DNA of 57,641 nt from M55B177 sp034722275. Lineage in GTDB: Bacteria; Chloroflexota; Dehalococcoidia; GIF9; AB-539-J10. The DNA is taken from positions 1-57,641 of the forward strand of contig JAYENW010000028.1 of NCBI GenBank assembly GCA_034722275.1, read 5' to 3'. Positions within the stretch are counted from its first letter, which is position 1; each line of letters begins with the position of its first letter. The notes below the pieces were generated by a model. The model saw only the letters and a list, made by a program, of their open reading frames with translations. It ran no database searches and was not told the DNA's origin. The position numbers and the translations under genes were made by a program. Positions 1 through 7,631 of this stretch are shown piece by piece.

Positions 1-2
1 TG

Positions 3-191
3 CTGTGTGAAACCATTTTCAAGCGCGTCTATATCAAGGGCAAAAAAATAGTAAAGACCGAACTTAACCCACCCTTTGCGCTTATCACCTCGGCGGGCAG
101 CGGTTCGGAATCCTTTCAATTTGGTAGGCCGTACAGGATTCGAACCCGCGACACCCTGATTAAAAGTCAGGTGCTCTACCAACTGAGCTAA
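3..191 (+). CDS. C-terminal end of a probable serine site-specific recombinase (partial)
   Basis: An open frame enters from the left window edge and encodes about 62 residues. The segment with IFKRVYIKGKKIV followed by ELNPPFALI resembles the C-terminal tail of large serine recombinases (resolvase/invertase type); this is recognition of a short stretch, so the call is tentative. From about base 126 the frame runs antisense through the tRNA-Lys gene, and its TAA stop is supplied by that tRNA sequence. The last roughly 20 residues are therefore antisense-tRNA translation, as expected when a recombinase gene lies at the end of an element integrated into a tRNA gene. The catalytic Ser domain would lie outside the window. 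Confidence 0.5.
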   Translation: MCETIFKRVYIKGKKIVKTELNPPFALITSAGSGSESFQFGRPYRIRTRDTLIKSQVLYQLS

Positions 192-197
192 CGGCCC
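122..197 (-). tRNA. tRNA-Lys (anticodon TTT)
   Basis: A complete cloverleaf can be drawn on the minus strand. The 7-bp acceptor pairs bases 191-197 with 126-132. The anticodon stem CTGA/TCAG encloses loop CTTTTAA (anticodon TTT), and the T-loop GTTCGAATC is standard. The 3' CCA is encoded in the DNA, unlike the other tRNA genes of this window. The 3' half overlaps the end of the recombinase frame, marking it as a likely attachment site. Confidence 0.95.
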
Positions 198-230
198 ATG
201 ATTGTATAAAAATGAATGAATATGTATTTT

Positions 231-500
231 CTACTTTGTTAAGATATTGGAGAGATAACAAGCAAAAGCAGGATGAATATCACAAACAAAGCCACCATCT
301 ACTACTTCAACAGAGAAAGTTACTCGGTTTGGTTTTCTGAGGGGGTCACCAAATTTACCCAATCCTATTGCATCCCAGGGCATGTTGTGCCCCAGTATTT
401 CAAGGAAGCCTTTAACATCCCTTGGCTCCTCTAACATCACTTCAAAAGGAACATTATGAGACAATCTTTCTAGTTGCTCCGGGTTTAGCTTTATCCTCAT
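231..500 (-). CDS. Small hypothetical protein with a probably leaderless mRNA
   Basis: Encodes 89 residues (starting MRIKLNPEQLERL) that I do not recognise. No membrane segment or signal peptide is visible; the protein is mixed polar and hydrophobic and probably cytosolic. A longer frame could start at 536, but that ATG lies inside the promoter. A consensus -35/-10 pair ends 7 bases before the ATG at 498-500, so transcription should begin at or next to the start codon. The gene sits between uvrB and tRNA-Lys, separated from uvrB by its own promoter, so it is not just the tail of the uvrB operon. Confidence 0.6.
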   Translation of the reverse strand: MRIKLNPEQLERLSHNVPFEVMLEEPRDVKGFLEILGHNMPWDAIGLGKFGDPLRKPNRVTFSVEVVDGGFVCDIHPAFACYLSNILTK

Positions 501-507
501 CGTTTCA

Positions 508-536
508 ATTATAGTTTTAGCAGGTAGCCATGTCAA
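508..536 (-). promoter_or_regulatory. Perfect consensus sigma-70 type promoter
   Basis: On the minus strand TTGACA (531-536) and TATAAT (508-513) are separated by exactly 17 bases. The expected start of transcription, about 7 bases downstream, coincides with the ATG at 498-500, so no ribosome-binding site is available. Confidence 0.8.
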
Positions 537-573
537 CTGATATGTAGCTAATATCTCTATGGCAAATCAATCA

Positions 574-2568
574 TCAGTTGATTGTTGATATTGGGGATAT
601 CGATTCCTCATCTTTTCTTAGCTCGATAATACGATCGCGAATCATAGCAGCTTTTTCAAATTCGAGATTCTTAGCCGCTTTCTTCATATCAGATTCAAGC
701 TCTTTGATAAGGTGAATGATTTCCTCCCTGGAAACCGGCGTGATTGTATAAGGAGCTTGAGTTTCGGCTATTGCTTGAATTCGCTCGGTTATATCTTTGA
801 TGGCTTTCTTTATTCCCTGAGGAGTGATACCATGCTCCCTATTATAAGCTTCCTGCGTTTTTCGGCGGCGGGAAGTTTCTTCTATCGCCTCTTGCATGGA
901 CTTGGTGATAGTATCGGCATACATTATGGCATGGGCGTTCACATGTCTGGCAGCACGTCCCATTGTTTGAATTAAAGCTTCGCTTGATCTCAGATAGCCT
1001 TCTTTGTCGGCATCTAGTATGGCTATCAGGCTGACCTCAGGTAAGTCCAGCCCTTCACGAAGCAAATTGATGCCTACAACTACGTCATAGACACCAAGAC
1101 GAAGGTCACGAAGTATTTCTACTCGTTCCAGTGTCTCCACCTCTGAATGAAGATAGTGAGTCTTTATCTCCATTTCCCTGAGATAATCGCTTAATTCCTC
1201 AGCCATTCTTTTAGTCAAAGTGGTCACAAGACAGCGTTCCCCTCTCTCAACACGAGGTTTTATCTCATGAATGAGGTCATCAATTTGTCCTCTTGTTGGC
1301 TTTATTTCTATAGTAGGCTCGAGTAATCCCGTCGGTCTGACTAATTGCTCTGCTATCTGCTCACTGTGCTCATACTCATATGGCTTTGGAGTAGCTGAGA
1401 CATAGATGACCTGGTTGATGCGCTCCCGAAATTCTTCGAAGTTTAACGGACGATTGTCCAGAGCCGAGGGGAGGCGAAAACCATAATCAATCAAGATTTG
1501 TTTTCGAGCAATATCACCGTGATACATCCCTCTTATCTGTGGCAGGGTCATATGCGATTCATCAATGAACAGCAGATAGTCTTGGGGGAAATAATTGAGC
1601 AAAGTCCAGGGTGTGCTCCCTGGGGCGCGTCGTTGCAGGTGACGCGAGTAATTTTCTACTCCGGTGCAGTAACCCACCTCTTGGAGCATTTCAATATCAT
1701 AGTTGGTTCGCGCTTCAAGCCTTTGAGCTTCGAGAAACTTATCCTGAGCCCTCAATTCTTGAATTCTTTCCCCCAACTCTTTTTTTATATCTTCAATCGC
1801 TGCCATGAGCTTATCGTAAGATGTGACGAAGTGCTTGGCGGGATAAATATCAATTTGGTCAAACTGGGAAAGCAATTCTCCTGTCTGAGGATCGATTTCT
1901 GTAATGCGGTCAATTTTATCTCCCCAGAATTCAATTCTGAGTGCTAGCTCTTCATAAGCTGGCTGAATTTCTAGAGTGTCGCCACGAATACGGAACTTCC
2001 CTCGGGTAAGCTCGAAATCGTTTCTCTCATATTGCATATCCACAAGGTGGCGAACTAAGCTATCCCGTCTAAATTTGCTGTTCTGTTTCACTGTAACAGC
2101 AAAACTGTGATATTCCTCAGGTGCTCCCAAACTGTAGATGCAGGAAACCGAGGCTACTATGATTACATCCCTGCGCTCAAAGAGAGCTCTGGTGGCGGCA
2201 TGACGGAGCTTGTCAATCTCCTCGTTTATTTCCGTTTCTTTCTCAATATAAGTGTCAGTGCTGGGAATATAAGCTTCTGGTTGGTAGTAATCATAGTAAC
2301 TGACGAAGTACTCCACCGCATTTTGGGGAAAAAATTCCTTGAACTCTGTAGCTAACTGAGCAGCTAGAGTCTTGTTATGGCAGATGACCAGTGTGGGTCT
2401 TTGCTCCTTCTCAATGATGTTGGCCATGGTGAAAGTTTTGCCACTGCCAGTGACACCCACCAGTGTCTGCTCTTGATAGCCCTTCTTTAATCCATTGACT
2501 GACTTGTCTACTGCCTGAGGCTGATCACCTGTGAGATGGAAATCAGAAACTATTGTGAATTGAGACAT
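574..2568 (-). CDS. uvrB: Excinuclease ABC subunit B (UvrB)
   Basis: DNA-damage-verifying helicase-like subunit of UvrABC nucleotide excision repair; it receives DNA from UvrA and recruits UvrC. The 664 residues match the usual family length. Visible are Walker A GVTGSGKT near residue 39, the YYDYYQPEAYIP beta-hairpin region near 92, the helicase II motif DESH near 335, and the C-terminal UVR motif (LEFEKAAMIRDRI) that contacts UvrC. An SD sequence (GAGGAG) lies about 6 bases before the ATG. It is the last gene of the ruvC-ruvA-uvrB repair group, 43 bases after ruvA. No defects seen. Confidence 0.97.
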   Translation of the reverse strand: MSQFTIVSDFHLTGDQPQAVDKSVNGLKKGYQEQTLVGVTGSGKTFTMANIIEKEQRPTLVICHNKTLAAQLATEFKEFFPQNAVEYFVSYYDYYQPEAYIPSTDTYIEKETEINEEIDKLRHAATRALFERRDVIIVASVSCIYSLGAPEEYHSFAVTVKQNSKFRRDSLVRHLVDMQYERNDFELTRGKFRIRGDTLEIQPAYEELALRIEFWGDKIDRITEIDPQTGELLSQFDQIDIYPAKHFVTSYDKLMAAIEDIKKELGERIQELRAQDKFLEAQRLEARTNYDIEMLQEVGYCTGVENYSRHLQRRAPGSTPWTLLNYFPQDYLLFIDESHMTLPQIRGMYHGDIARKQILIDYGFRLPSALDNRPLNFEEFRERINQVIYVSATPKPYEYEHSEQIAEQLVRPTGLLEPTIEIKPTRGQIDDLIHEIKPRVERGERCLVTTLTKRMAEELSDYLREMEIKTHYLHSEVETLERVEILRDLRLGVYDVVVGINLLREGLDLPEVSLIAILDADKEGYLRSSEALIQTMGRAARHVNAHAIMYADTITKSMQEAIEETSRRRKTQEAYNREHGITPQGIKKAIKDITERIQAIAETQAPYTITPVSREEIIHLIKELESDMKKAAKNLEFEKAAMIRDRIIELRKDEESISPISTIN

Positions 2569-2611
2569 CGGAGCTCCTCGCTCACAGTAAAAAGCAGTCC
2601 CAGGCCCTTTT

Positions 2612-3193
2612 TCATCTCCCCGCCAATTGCTGTAGGGACATCTTAACCTTTTCCTCCAGGCTTAAGTCTCCAGAATCTGGGAGGCTGGAGATTGCTTGTG
2701 TAGCTTCCCTCAGAGAATATCCCAGGCTGGTTAGAGCAGCGACTACATCGCTGTCCTCTTGAGCTAGAGGCAAGCCTGACTCTTCCCAGCCACGTTTTAA
2801 CTTATCCTTCAATTCCATAGCAATGCGGTTGGCCATCTTTTTGCCTACGCTGGGCACCTGTTCCATAAGGTCAATATTGCCGCTGATAATAGCCATAGCC
2901 AGTTGCTCGGCACTGAGGTGTGAAAGTAATGACAAGGCTACTTTGGGTCCAACCCCTGAGACCGAAATAAGATTCTTAAATAAAGTTAGTTCCTCATTTG
3001 AGGTAAAGCCGTATAGAGAGATGTTATCCTCTTTTACATGTAGGAAGGTATAAAGGAAAATTTTATCATTAATAGCTGTTAATTGGCTTAAACTTGAGCT
3101 GGGGACATGTGCCTCAAAGCCAATACCTCCTACATTGATAATGACACAATCAACTCCTTTAAATTGGAGTGTCCCTTCTAAGGTAGCAATCAT
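2612..3193 (-). CDS. ruvA: Holliday junction DNA helicase subunit RuvA
   Basis: Tetrameric Holliday-junction-binding protein that loads the RuvB motor and works with RuvC resolvase in recombinational repair. It begins MIATLEGTLQFKG, the usual RuvA N-terminus (OB fold), followed by helix-hairpin-helix segments (SGVGPKVALSLL and VPSVGKKMANRIA near residues 75-125) and a C-terminal RuvB-binding domain (SLGYSLREATQAI). A GTG at 3206-3208 would add five residues overlapping ruvC. The ATG at 3191-3193 fits the family and follows the ruvC stop after one base, suggesting translational coupling. About 193 residues, normal length. No ruvB is in the window. Confidence 0.95.
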   Translation of the reverse strand: MIATLEGTLQFKGVDCVIINVGGIGFEAHVPSSSLSQLTAINDKIFLYTFLHVKEDNISLYGFTSNEELTLFKNLISVSGVGPKVALSLLSHLSAEQLAMAIISGNIDLMEQVPSVGKKMANRIAMELKDKLKRGWEESGLPLAQEDSDVVAALTSLGYSLREATQAISSLPDSGDLSLEEKVKMSLQQLAGR

Positions 3194-3194
3194 A

Positions 3195-3689
3195 TTAGAC
3201 TCTATCACTTAACCATTGCTGAAAGCGATGTTCCTGGATGTGACAGATAGCTATAGCTAGAGCATCGGCAATATCACTGGGCTGCGGGAGCTGGGGAAGT
3301 TTAAGCTGCATCTTTACCATTTCCTGCATTTGCTGTTTATCGCTTCTTCCATAACCGGCTACTTGCTGCTTTACCTTGGCTGGTGAATAGTAATAAATGG
3401 GTAATCCTTGGCTCGCTGCCACCAAAATAGCTATAGCTTGTGCCCTGCCGATAGCGAATGCCGAGCGTACATTTGAACCAATAAAAGGTTCTTCAATAGC
3501 CACTTCATCTGGTCTATGCTTGTGAATAAGCTCACTTAATTCATTATATAAAGAGTAGAGCCGTTCTTCTATAGGAGTCCGTGGGGAGAAAATCAATACC
3601 CCGCAATCTACCATCTGCATTTCCTCTTCGCTGTCCACTATACCATAGCCTACTTTGGTAGTCCCGGGATCAATGCCAAGAATGCGCAT
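3195..3689 (-). CDS. ruvC: Crossover junction endodeoxyribonuclease RuvC
   Basis: Dimeric endonuclease that resolves Holliday junctions by symmetrical nicking. Of 164 residues, the RNase-H-like core shows the metal-binding acidic residues: Asp7 in ILGIDPGT, a Glu in VAIEEPFIGSN, and the Asp pair in DIADALAIAICH. Its length is typical. It starts one base after the yebC stop and ends one base before ruvA, giving the common bacterial order yebC-ruvC-ruvA. Confidence 0.96.
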   Translation of the reverse strand: MRILGIDPGTTKVGYGIVDSEEEMQMVDCGVLIFSPRTPIEERLYSLYNELSELIHKHRPDEVAIEEPFIGSNVRSAFAIGRAQAIAILVAASQGLPIYYYSPAKVKQQVAGYGRSDKQQMQEMVKMQLKLPQLPQPSDIADALAIAICHIQEHRFQQWLSDRV

Positions 3690-3690
3690 A

Positions 3691-4443
3691 CTATGTCTGA
3701 CTGCGCAGCTTCTCCAAAGCAGTTTCAGAAAAGTCTATATTGGAAAATACGTGTTGTACATCATCCATCTCTTCAAGTCGGTCGATAAAATTCAAGGTCT
3801 GTATTGCCTTCTCGTCATCCAGCAATACTGTAGTCTTGGGGACTAAACTGAGTTCTGCAGAAATAACACACCTGTTTATGCTGATAGCTTGTCTTACTCT
3901 CTCCAGGTCTGCTGGGGTAGTATATATTTCGATATAATCTTTTTCTATCTTGACATCCTCAGCACCAGCATCAATAGCTTGCAATGCTGTCTCTTCGGCA
4001 TCTGAGCCAGCACTTTCTACACTGAGAACACCTCTGTTCTCGAATATCCAGGAGACGCAGCCATCTTCGCCCAAGTTACCCCCATAGTGTGTGAAAACAT
4101 GGCGTATGTCCTGAATAGTGCGGTTACGATTGTCACTCAAGGCCTGCACTAAAATCGCTACTCCGTTGGGGCCGTAGCCCTCCAGAGTTATTTCAGCCAG
4201 TTCCGGTCCTGCGGATCCACCACTACCACGCTTTATAGCTCTTTCTATGTTTTCTGAGGGCATATTGTTATCGTGGGCTTTCTGAATTGCCAGCTTTAAC
4301 CGAAAATTGTTCTCAGGGTCAGTTCCGCCCTCTCTCACTGCCACGATAATTTCTCGAGCAAGCTTGGTGAATAACTGCCCACGACGCGCATCGGTAACTC
4401 CTTTTTGGCGCTTAATTTGTGACCACTTGGAATGTCCTGACAT
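3691..4443 (-). CDS. yebC: YebC/PmpR-family protein
   Basis: Member of the YebC/TACO1 family, long annotated as transcriptional regulators and in part linked to translation of difficult sequences; its exact role here cannot be told from sequence. The diagnostic N-terminus MSGHSKWSQIKRQKG and the AREIIVAVREGG segment are present, and the 250 residues match the family. An SD (GGTGA) directly precedes the ATG. It lies just upstream of ruvC in the conserved yebC-ruvC-ruvA order. Confidence 0.93.
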   Translation of the reverse strand: MSGHSKWSQIKRQKGVTDARRGQLFTKLAREIIVAVREGGTDPENNFRLKLAIQKAHDNNMPSENIERAIKRGSGGSAGPELAEITLEGYGPNGVAILVQALSDNRNRTIQDIRHVFTHYGGNLGEDGCVSWIFENRGVLSVESAGSDAEETALQAIDAGAEDVKIEKDYIEIYTTPADLERVRQAISINRCVISAELSLVPKTTVLLDDEKAIQTLNFIDRLEEMDDVQHVFSNIDFSETALEKLRSQT

Positions 4444-4561
4444 GTCACCTTCATATTTATTTTAACAAGGGAAACTTTGTCAGGCAAGTCGAGGCTACCC
4501 ATCAAATACGGAAGGCTCGTGAAATTTGGGAGGAGAAAGGAAATCAAATTTACAACTGATA

Positions 4562-6949
4562 TTAGGAATCGGTTGATGGCTCTTTCAAAGCGACTTCGAG
4601 TGCCTCATCAATGGTCTTGATGAATATGAATTGTAGCTCCTCTTTGACTTCTGAGGGAATCTCCTCCAGGTCCTTTTCATTTTCTTGAGGCAGGAGTATT
4701 TTCTTGAGTCCAGCACGATGAGCTGCCAGTACTTTATTCCTGATGCCACCAACGGGGAGCACTTTACCTCTTAATGTGATCTCGCCTGTCATGCCAATAT
4801 CCTTACCCACTGGATGTTTACTGAGAGCGGAAACCAGAGCCGCAGCCATGGTAATACCAGCGGAAGGGCCATCTTTAGGAATGGCACCGGCGGGAACGTG
4901 AATGTGGATGTCTGTTTTTTCGTAGAAATCCTTTGGTATAGCAGCAGTGTATTTGGCATGTACTTTCTCTTGTTGTCGAACTAATAGTGAACGCGCGTAG
5001 GTGAGAGCCGCCCGCGCCGATTCCTGCATAACATCGCCGAGCTTACCAGTAAGAATAAGGTTGCCCTTCCCGGGGACTAGAGTGGCTTCAACGAAGATAA
5101 TATCGCCTCCGGTTGGCGTCCAGGCTAATCCTGTAGTTACGCCAATCTCATCAGCTTTTTCTGCTAATTCGTAGTGGAATTTTTCTGAACCGAGGTAATC
5201 ATGAAGTTTATCTGGCATTACCATGATCGTTTCTTTGCTTCCTTCAGCTATACAGCGTGCTGTTTTGCGACAGATAGTTCCAATTTCTCGCTCTAAATTC
5301 CTGACGCCTGCTTCCCTGGTGTAGTTTCTTATAATGCCGAACACAGCTCCATCGCTAATATCAAGTTGCTCTGAGGTTAACCCATTTTCTTTCAATTGCT
5401 TGGGGATGAGAAATTTCTTGGATATGTGTAGCTTCTCATGCTCAGTATATCCTGGCAATTCAATTATCTCCATCCTGTCTCTCAAGGCTGGAGGTATGGG
5501 GTCAATGATGTTAGCTGTGGTGATGAATATCACCTTGGAGAGATCAAAGGGAACATCAAGGTAGTGGTCAACGAAAGAGAAATTCTGCTCGGGATCAAGG
5601 ACTTCGAGAAGAGCAGCGGTGGGGTCTCCTCTGAAATCCATGCCCATTTTATCGACCTCATCGAGCATAAATAGAGGGTTGTTTGAGCCTGCGCGGCGCA
5701 GGCCCTGGATAATCCTGCCAGGTAAAGCACCCACATAGGTACGTCGGTGTCCTCTGATGTCAGCTTCATCTCGAATGCCACCCAAAGATATGCGAACAAA
5801 CTTTCTCCCTAAAGCATGCGCGATAGATTGCCCCACAGATGTTTTGCCTGTGCCTGGAGGGCCAACAAAACATAAAATAGGTCCTTTCGTGTCTGGCTTG
5901 AGTTTTCGTACTGCCAGGTAATCCAGAATCCTCTCTTTTACCTTGTCCAAATCGTAATGATCCTCATCAAGGATATGAGATGCCTGAGTGACTTCCAAGT
6001 TGTCTTCAGTGTTTTTTGCCCAAGGGAGGTTGATGAACCAGTCAAGGTAGGTACGTGATACAGTGTATTCGGCAGATCCAGGTGGCATCTTGGCTAAACG
6101 ATCAAGCTCCCTCTCCGCTTCTTTACTCGCCTCGGAAGGTAGCTTTGCCTCAGCTATTTTCTCTTTTAATTCATTTATTTCTACCGTTCTCTCATCTGTT
6201 TCACCTAACTCCTTTTGTATGGCCTTCAGTTGCTCCCGGAGGAAAAACTCTCGTTGGGCTTTAGTCATATCTTCTTTAGTCTGGGCTTGGATTTTGCTGC
6301 CCAGTTCCAGTATTTCTAATTCGTGATTGACAAACGCGGTAAGCTTCTTAATTCGCTCGGTGACATCAATGGTCTCTAAGATCTCCTGACTTTCCTCGAA
6401 TTTGAGATTTATATGGGCAGCAATGAAATCAGCCAGGTTTCCCGGATCAGGTATGTTTAATACGGCAACACTTAGCTCGCTGGGAAGATTGGGTGCTAGT
6501 TCAATTACTTTTTGGAATAAGCCCATTAAATTTCTGGTAAGAGCTTCCAGTTCGGTAGTTTGCTCCACTTTGTCCTCAATTACCTCGGTCTTGGCTTTTA
6601 AGTAAGGCTCAGTCTGAGTAATTTTTTTCAACTTGATGCGTGAAAGCCCTCGCAAGTAGACGTGAATCGAGTTATCTGGTAGTTTAAGCATGCGGGCAAT
6701 GAGTGCAGCAGTGCCTATGAAATGAAGGTCAGTAACCTCTTGAGCCTCTGGCCGTGGAGCAAAAAAGCCAATTAACTTATCTCCAGCAGCAGTTTCATCT
6801 ATGAGTTTGATCATGTGTCCCTCCGCTATACCTAAAGGGACAATAAGAGAGGGATAAATCACTACTTCTCGCTGAGGGAGTATGGGCAATTCTTCAGGAA
6901 TGTGGAATTTCTCTGCTGTTTTTCCCTCTTTCTTTTTAGTAGTTAACAT
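4562..6949 (-). CDS. lon: ATP-dependent protease Lon
   Basis: Cytosolic hexameric AAA+ serine protease that degrades misfolded and regulatory proteins. The 795 residues contain an N-terminal substrate-binding domain (about 20-210), a coiled linker, the AAA+ module with Walker A GPPGTGKTS and Walker B FMLDEVDKMG, and the C-terminal S16 peptidase domain. The catalytic Ser is in KDGPSAGIT and the Lys in GIRNKVLAAHRAG. An SD (AAGGAT) precedes the ATG. The start overlaps the end of hsp20 by 14 bases, so chaperone and protease genes are probably co-transcribed. Contiguous and full length. Confidence 0.97.
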   Translation of the reverse strand: MLTTKKKEGKTAEKFHIPEELPILPQREVVIYPSLIVPLGIAEGHMIKLIDETAAGDKLIGFFAPRPEAQEVTDLHFIGTAALIARMLKLPDNSIHVYLRGLSRIKLKKITQTEPYLKAKTEVIEDKVEQTTELEALTRNLMGLFQKVIELAPNLPSELSVAVLNIPDPGNLADFIAAHINLKFEESQEILETIDVTERIKKLTAFVNHELEILELGSKIQAQTKEDMTKAQREFFLREQLKAIQKELGETDERTVEINELKEKIAEAKLPSEASKEAERELDRLAKMPPGSAEYTVSRTYLDWFINLPWAKNTEDNLEVTQASHILDEDHYDLDKVKERILDYLAVRKLKPDTKGPILCFVGPPGTGKTSVGQSIAHALGRKFVRISLGGIRDEADIRGHRRTYVGALPGRIIQGLRRAGSNNPLFMLDEVDKMGMDFRGDPTAALLEVLDPEQNFSFVDHYLDVPFDLSKVIFITTANIIDPIPPALRDRMEIIELPGYTEHEKLHISKKFLIPKQLKENGLTSEQLDISDGAVFGIIRNYTREAGVRNLEREIGTICRKTARCIAEGSKETIMVMPDKLHDYLGSEKFHYELAEKADEIGVTTGLAWTPTGGDIIFVEATLVPGKGNLILTGKLGDVMQESARAALTYARSLLVRQQEKVHAKYTAAIPKDFYEKTDIHIHVPAGAIPKDGPSAGITMAAALVSALSKHPVGKDIGMTGEITLRGKVLPVGGIRNKVLAAHRAGLKKILLPQENEKDLEEIPSEVKEELQFIFIKTIDEALEVALKEPSTDS

Positions 6950-7487
6950 TGTATCCTTTTTGTTGCTGGCTATTACGCCTGTTTATGAGCCTTTTGTTCT
7001 TTTGTTTGGACATGGTAATTTCCAGAAATCCACCTTCATAAAAAGCCTCAACTTGTTCTATATCCACATTCACTGGTAAGGCAATACCACGCTCAAAGGA
7101 TCCCCATAAAATTTCCATCTGAGAGTAAGTTCGCTTGATACCTTGTTTGATATCGCGCCGCTCACCTCTAATAGTGAGCATGTTATTCTCCACGAATACC
7201 TCGACCTCATCTTCTTTGATGCCAGCCAACTCAACTAGAACCACTACCGCATTCTCTGTTTCATACACATCTATGGATGGTTGCCAAGTTCGAGGAGAAA
7301 ACCGCACCGCAGGTGGCTTACGGCTAACCACTTCCTCCATCAGCCATTCCATTTCCCTTTGGATGTTAATGACCCACCTTTGTGAGTCTCGCTTTTGTTC
7401 GAGAGAAAAACCAGCATTATTTTTTTGAGATGGCTTGCTCGCAAATTCACCTGAATTTCCATCCCCAGATTTATGTAATCTGCTCAT
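6936..7487 (-). CDS. Hsp20/alpha-crystallin family small heat-shock protein
   Basis: ATP-independent holdase that binds unfolding proteins. About 183 residues: a polar N-terminal arm (1-70), an alpha-crystallin domain (about 75-165) with SIDVYETENAVVVLVELAG and NMLTIRGERR, and a basic, polar tail. The ALPVNVD segment and the GGFLEITM strand are typical. An SD (AAAGGAG) supports the ATG at 7485-7487; a GTG directly before it is an alternative. It lies upstream of lon and overlaps it. I found no clear CIRCE element in the 141 bases before it. Confidence 0.9.
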   Translation of the reverse strand: MSRLHKSGDGNSGEFASKPSQKNNAGFSLEQKRDSQRWVINIQREMEWLMEEVVSRKPPAVRFSPRTWQPSIDVYETENAVVVLVELAGIKEDEVEVFVENNMLTIRGERRDIKQGIKRTYSQMEILWGSFERGIALPVNVDIEQVEAFYEGGFLEITMSKQKNKRLINRRNSQQQKGYNVNY

Positions 7488-7631
7488 CACTTATCTCCTT
7501 TAGCGGAAGTAAATCTCCCTTACCATAAATATATCAAGCTCCACCTTTTCGCCTTAAACATAGTGATAACTAATTAGCTCATCCCAAAATTTCTGAAACG
7601 CCTTGTTGCATCGTGTTGACACCATTGTGCA

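Noticed and set aside
1498..1947. 149-codon plus-strand frame inside uvrB
   Set aside because: Antisense shadow of a highly conserved gene; no family features.
4335..4547. Minus-strand frame overlapping the start of yebC
   Set aside because: Out of frame with yebC, no SD, and over half lies inside yebC.
7488..7631. Heat-shock operator (CIRCE) before hsp20
   Set aside because: No TTAGCACTC-N9-GAGTGCTAA type inverted repeat is present in the 141-base gap.
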